Positions 61,838 through 64,000 of a stretch of 64,000 nucleotides of DNA are shown in pieces. The stretch lies in assembly GCA_016795205.1 (NCBI GenBank), contig JAEUHZ010000028.1, forward strand, positions 1 through 64,000. The letters run 5' to 3'. Source of the DNA: Planctomycetota bacterium (lineage in GTDB: Bacteria > Planctomycetota > UBA1135 > GCA-002686595). Each line of letters opens with the position of its first letter. Position 1 is the first letter of the stretch. The position numbers and the translations under genes are program-made. Under the pieces are notes generated by a model. That model searched no databases, had not been told where the DNA came from, and worked only from the letters and a program-made list of their open reading frames with translations.

Positions 61838-62461
61838 CTACTTCTTGTACTCGATCTCCTGCTTGCCGCTGACCTTGGCCAGGATGGTCCCGGTGGCGGC
61901 GTCGATCATCTCGAGCGTCAGCATGTAGCGGCGCTCCTTCGTGTCCCGCGTGAACCAGCCGCCGCTGCTCTCGGTGGTCTGCGTCGTCGTCGTGCCGTAG
62001 ACGAGCACGTCCGGCGCGGCCGAGTCGCGGCCCAGGATCCCCATGAACGCGTCGCGGTTCTTCTGGATGAACAGATCGTCGAAGTCGCGCAGCCCGGCCT
62101 CCTGGCGCGCGCGATCCACGGCCTTGCGCGAGTAGACGGTGAACGGGCCAGAGTTCACGAGCGCCAGCTCGATCTGCTCGTAGATCGCCGGGAGCTGGTC
62201 CCGCAGCTCCTCGGCGCCCTTGGTCTCGAGACCGAAGAAGGCCACGCGGTACGGGCCCTGCGCGCGGGCTTGCATGCCGGCCTGCGCCACGAGCTGCTCG
62301 GTCGTCTGCTTGACGAGCTGGTCGTAGGTGATCGTGCCGGCCCGGCGGTCGCCGACGAGCTGGCCTTCGCCTTCGGCCTTGACGCGGCCGGTCGAGCCGC
62401 AGGATCCGAGCGTGATCGCCAGGGCCAGCGGGAGGAGGAACGGTGCGGTGCGGTGGGTCAT
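61838..62461 (-). CDS. LpoB-like lipoprotein (penicillin-binding-protein activator family)
   Basis: This 207-aa lipoprotein has the lipobox ITLGSC, a short linker, and an LpoB-like domain: DQLVKQTTEQLVAQ, YRVAFFGLETKGAEELRDQLPAIYEQIELALVNSGPFTVYSRKAVD and DVLVYGTTTTQTTESSGG. E. coli LpoB activates the transpeptidase PBP1B through the outer-membrane side. A YcfL-like partner is absent, but the COG3014-like gene is adjacent, as in other clusters. ATG 62461 is the natural start, 41 bases after the trypsin-like gene. Whether it regulates peptidoglycan synthesis in this organism is an inference. Confidence 0.8.
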   Translation of the reverse strand: MTHRTAPFLLPLALAITLGSCGSTGRVKAEGEGQLVGDRRAGTITYDQLVKQTTEQLVAQAGMQARAQGPYRVAFFGLETKGAEELRDQLPAIYEQIELALVNSGPFTVYSRKAVDRARQEAGLRDFDDLFIQKNRDAFMGILGRDSAAPDVLVYGTTTTQTTESSGGWFTRDTKERRYMLTLEMIDAATGTILAKVSGKQEIEYKK

Positions 62462-62502
62462 GAGGTCTCCGTGGGTTGCGGTGGGGTACGGTGGTTTCGG
62501 GT

Positions 62503-64000
62503 TCAGGGGCGAGGTGCGCTGGCCACGAAGCGACGCGCCTCGCGGGCGGGGATGCCCAGCGCGAACCCGGTCAGCTCGGTCCTCTCGCCCGAGTCGGTCA
62601 GCGACTGACCGACGCGGCCGGCGGAGTGCACGGCGGCGACGCGCCCGTCGGCCAGGAGCACGGGGCTGCCGCTCGAGCCCGCGCGCGTGGGCGAGGTGTA
62701 CATGATCGCGCCGCGCGTGCGGCCGTCGGCGGTCGCCACGCTCTCCGTGACGGAGCTCACGTGGCCGGGGGTCAGGACCCAACCCGCGCTGTCCCGCGGG
62801 TGCCCGAGCACGGCGACCTCGGCGCCGACGCCGGCGTCCTCGGCGAACTCGAAGACGTGCGCCGCGGCGGGCAGCCCGCGGACCGCGAGCAGCGCCAGAT
62901 CCCAGTACGGGTCGCTCGCGATCACGGTCGCGGCGAGTGGCGCGCCCCCCTCCGGCGTGACGGACAGGTTCCCGCCGATGCCACGCGCGACGTGGTCGTT
63001 CGTGACGACCAAGCCCTCGCGCCCGACGACGAAGCCGCTGCCGCGCCCTTCGGAGCCCGTGACGTGGACGACGCCGCTCTTCACGCGCTCGTACACGGCG
63101 GGCCAACCGCTGGGTCCGCCCACGCGCGCCGAGGGCGCCGTCGGCGGCCGCGGTCCGGCCGCCAGGGCGCGCGCGAGCTCGGCGTGCAGCGCGGCGGGCA
63201 GCACGTACGAGCCGCTCGCCGTGCTCGCGCCCTGGGCCAGGTCGTAGGCATCGGCGCGGATCGAGATCGCGTCGCCGACGCGCTCGAGGCGCGTCGCGAC
63301 GAACAGGCCGATGCCGGCCGCGCGCAGCACCTCGCGCGCGGCCGAGGACGCAGGCAGGCCGCCCTGGGCGAGCTGGCCCTCGACGAGCGCGCGGTCCGCC
63401 GGTGCGACGGCCGCGAGGTCCTTGACCGCCCGGCCAGCGGGCTGAACCCGGGCGCGGAGCGCGTCGGACAGGAGGCTCCCAAAGGACGTGGCGAGGCGCG
63501 CGGCCGGGGACGCACGGAACTGCTCGGAGAGCTGGGTCAGCCAGGCTTCGGCCGCTTGCAGGCTCGGGAAGGGCTGGTCGTTGAGCACCACGCCCTCCGC
63601 CCAGTTCACCTCGCCCTGCGCGCGGGCGGCGGCCTCGATGCGCCCCGCGAGTTCCGCGGCGAAGGCCGCTTGCGCCGAGCGCAGCGTCACGAACTCGGGC
63701 GCGAAGGCCTGGACGTCGAGCGGCGCGACGTAGGTCGCGCCCTCGATCCGCGCCGGGTCGAGCGTGCGCGCCAAGCCCGCGGCGAGCTCGTCGGCCGCGC
63801 GTTGGAGCTCGGACAGGAGCGCCGGCGTGGCCTGCGGCACGCCCCAGCGCGAGTCGGGCATCCAGGGGCTCTCGGCCTGCGCGAGGTCCCAGGCGCGGCG
63901 CAGCGAGGGGTCGTCGCTGGGCAATTCGAAACGCTTCGAGGCCGCGATGCGCTTCCCGGCCACCTCGTAGGCCTGGATCTCGCACGAGAGCACGTCCCGG
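62503..64000 (-). CDS. Trypsin-like serine protease, 5' end outside the window
   Basis: At least 496 residues are visible and the frame continues past the window edge, so the start is not shown; an N-terminal signal is presumably missing. The C-terminal half is a trypsin-fold (HtrA-like) domain: histidine in VVTNDHVARG, aspartate in DPYWDLALLAV, and serine in TRAGSSGSPVLLADG. The first 290 residues are mostly helical and have no recognisable family (ELQRAADELAAGLARTLDPAR, WLTQLSEQFRASPAARLATSF). It is the most upstream visible gene of the operon with the LpoB-like protein, and may process envelope proteins. No PDZ domain is seen. Confidence 0.75.
   Translation of the reverse strand, partial: RDVLSCEIQAYEVAGKRIAASKRFELPSDDPSLRRAWDLAQAESPWMPDSRWGVPQATPALLSELQRAADELAAGLARTLDPARIEGATYVAPLDVQAFAPEFVTLRSAQAAFAAELAGRIEAAARAQGEVNWAEGVVLNDQPFPSLQAAEAWLTQLSEQFRASPAARLATSFGSLLSDALRARVQPAGRAVKDLAAVAPADRALVEGQLAQGGLPASSAAREVLRAAGIGLFVATRLERVGDAISIRADAYDLAQGASTASGSYVLPAALHAELARALAAGPRPPTAPSARVGGPSGWPAVYERVKSGVVHVTGSEGRGSGFVVGREGLVVTNDHVARGIGGNLSVTPEGGAPLAATVIASDPYWDLALLAVRGLPAAAHVFEFAEDAGVGAEVAVLGHPRDSAGWVLTPGHVSSVTESVATADGRTRGAIMYTSPTRAGSSGSPVLLADGRVAAVHSAGRVGQSLTDSGERTELTGFALGIPAREARRFVASAPRP

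Overview
The window is very GC-rich bacterial chromosome, almost completely coding, with 43 protein genes, no rRNA or tRNA that I can see, no CRISPR array and no recognisable insertion sequence. The protein families point to a Planctomycetota-like organism, probably one of the high-GC deep lineages. They include a giant PVC-type dehydrogenase with HEAT repeats, cupredoxin and haem c, a ThuA-domain protein, several large secreted proteins with a shared cysteine-containing C-terminal module, and an ECF sigma factor fused through a membrane helix to an extracellular region. This placement is inferred from family content, not from a marker gene.

Layout. 0.2-8.4 kb: a membrane spermidine-synthase-like protein; a convergent four-gene operon (membrane-anchored carboxypeptidase-regulatory-like protein, alpha/beta hydrolase, threonine/serine dehydratase, SpoU methyltransferase); then a Dus tRNA-dihydrouridine synthase. 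8.5-14 kb: speA and a SlyD-like isomerase translationally coupled, then a polysaccharide deacetylase coupled to a NodU/CmcH carbamoyltransferase. 14-17.3 kb: two secreted proteins. 17.4-22.6 kb: a MerR/B12-domain regulator divergent from folE, a CDP-alcohol phosphatidyltransferase, a Wzx-like flippase and a queuosine-precursor transporter. 22.7-28 kb: a small hypothetical protein, mutM, a CocE-type hydrolase and a nuclease-helicase (DUF2075 type). 28-31 kb: a complete NrtA/SsuA-like ABC importer. 31-34 kb: a TerC/Alx membrane protein and a fused iron-sulphur/membrane-anchor subunit. 34-43 kb: a secreted propeller protein, the PVC dehydrogenase and ThuA. 43-46.7 kb: a two-gene split homologue of the plant Tm-1 protein, convergent with a YfcC-type carrier. 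46.8-52.4 kb: the membrane sigma factor and a molybdopterin oxidoreductase that probably pairs with the anchor subunit 15 kb away. 52.7-58.3 kb: a Lys-C-like protease and a surface-polysaccharide group (aminotransferase, flippase, glycosyltransferase). 58.3-64 kb: an operon with a trypsin-like protein, an LpoB-like lipoprotein, a COG3014-like lipoprotein, an SDR and an SGNH protein.

Genes within operons are packed tightly, and starts and stops often overlap as GTGA, ATGA or TTGA. A hexamer close to TAGACT recurs 8-13 bases before many first-gene starts that lack a Shine-Dalgarno sequence, which suggests widespread leaderless transcription. Gene ends often carry perfect GC hairpins without a U-tract; several of these overlap stop codons.

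The most unusual items are the membrane-tethered sigma factor, the six-module copper/haem PVC protein, the TAGACT promoter/leaderless pattern, the CarH-like regulator that has lost its cobalamin ligands and sits beside an inverted repeat, and a 5' leader with two mutually exclusive hairpins.
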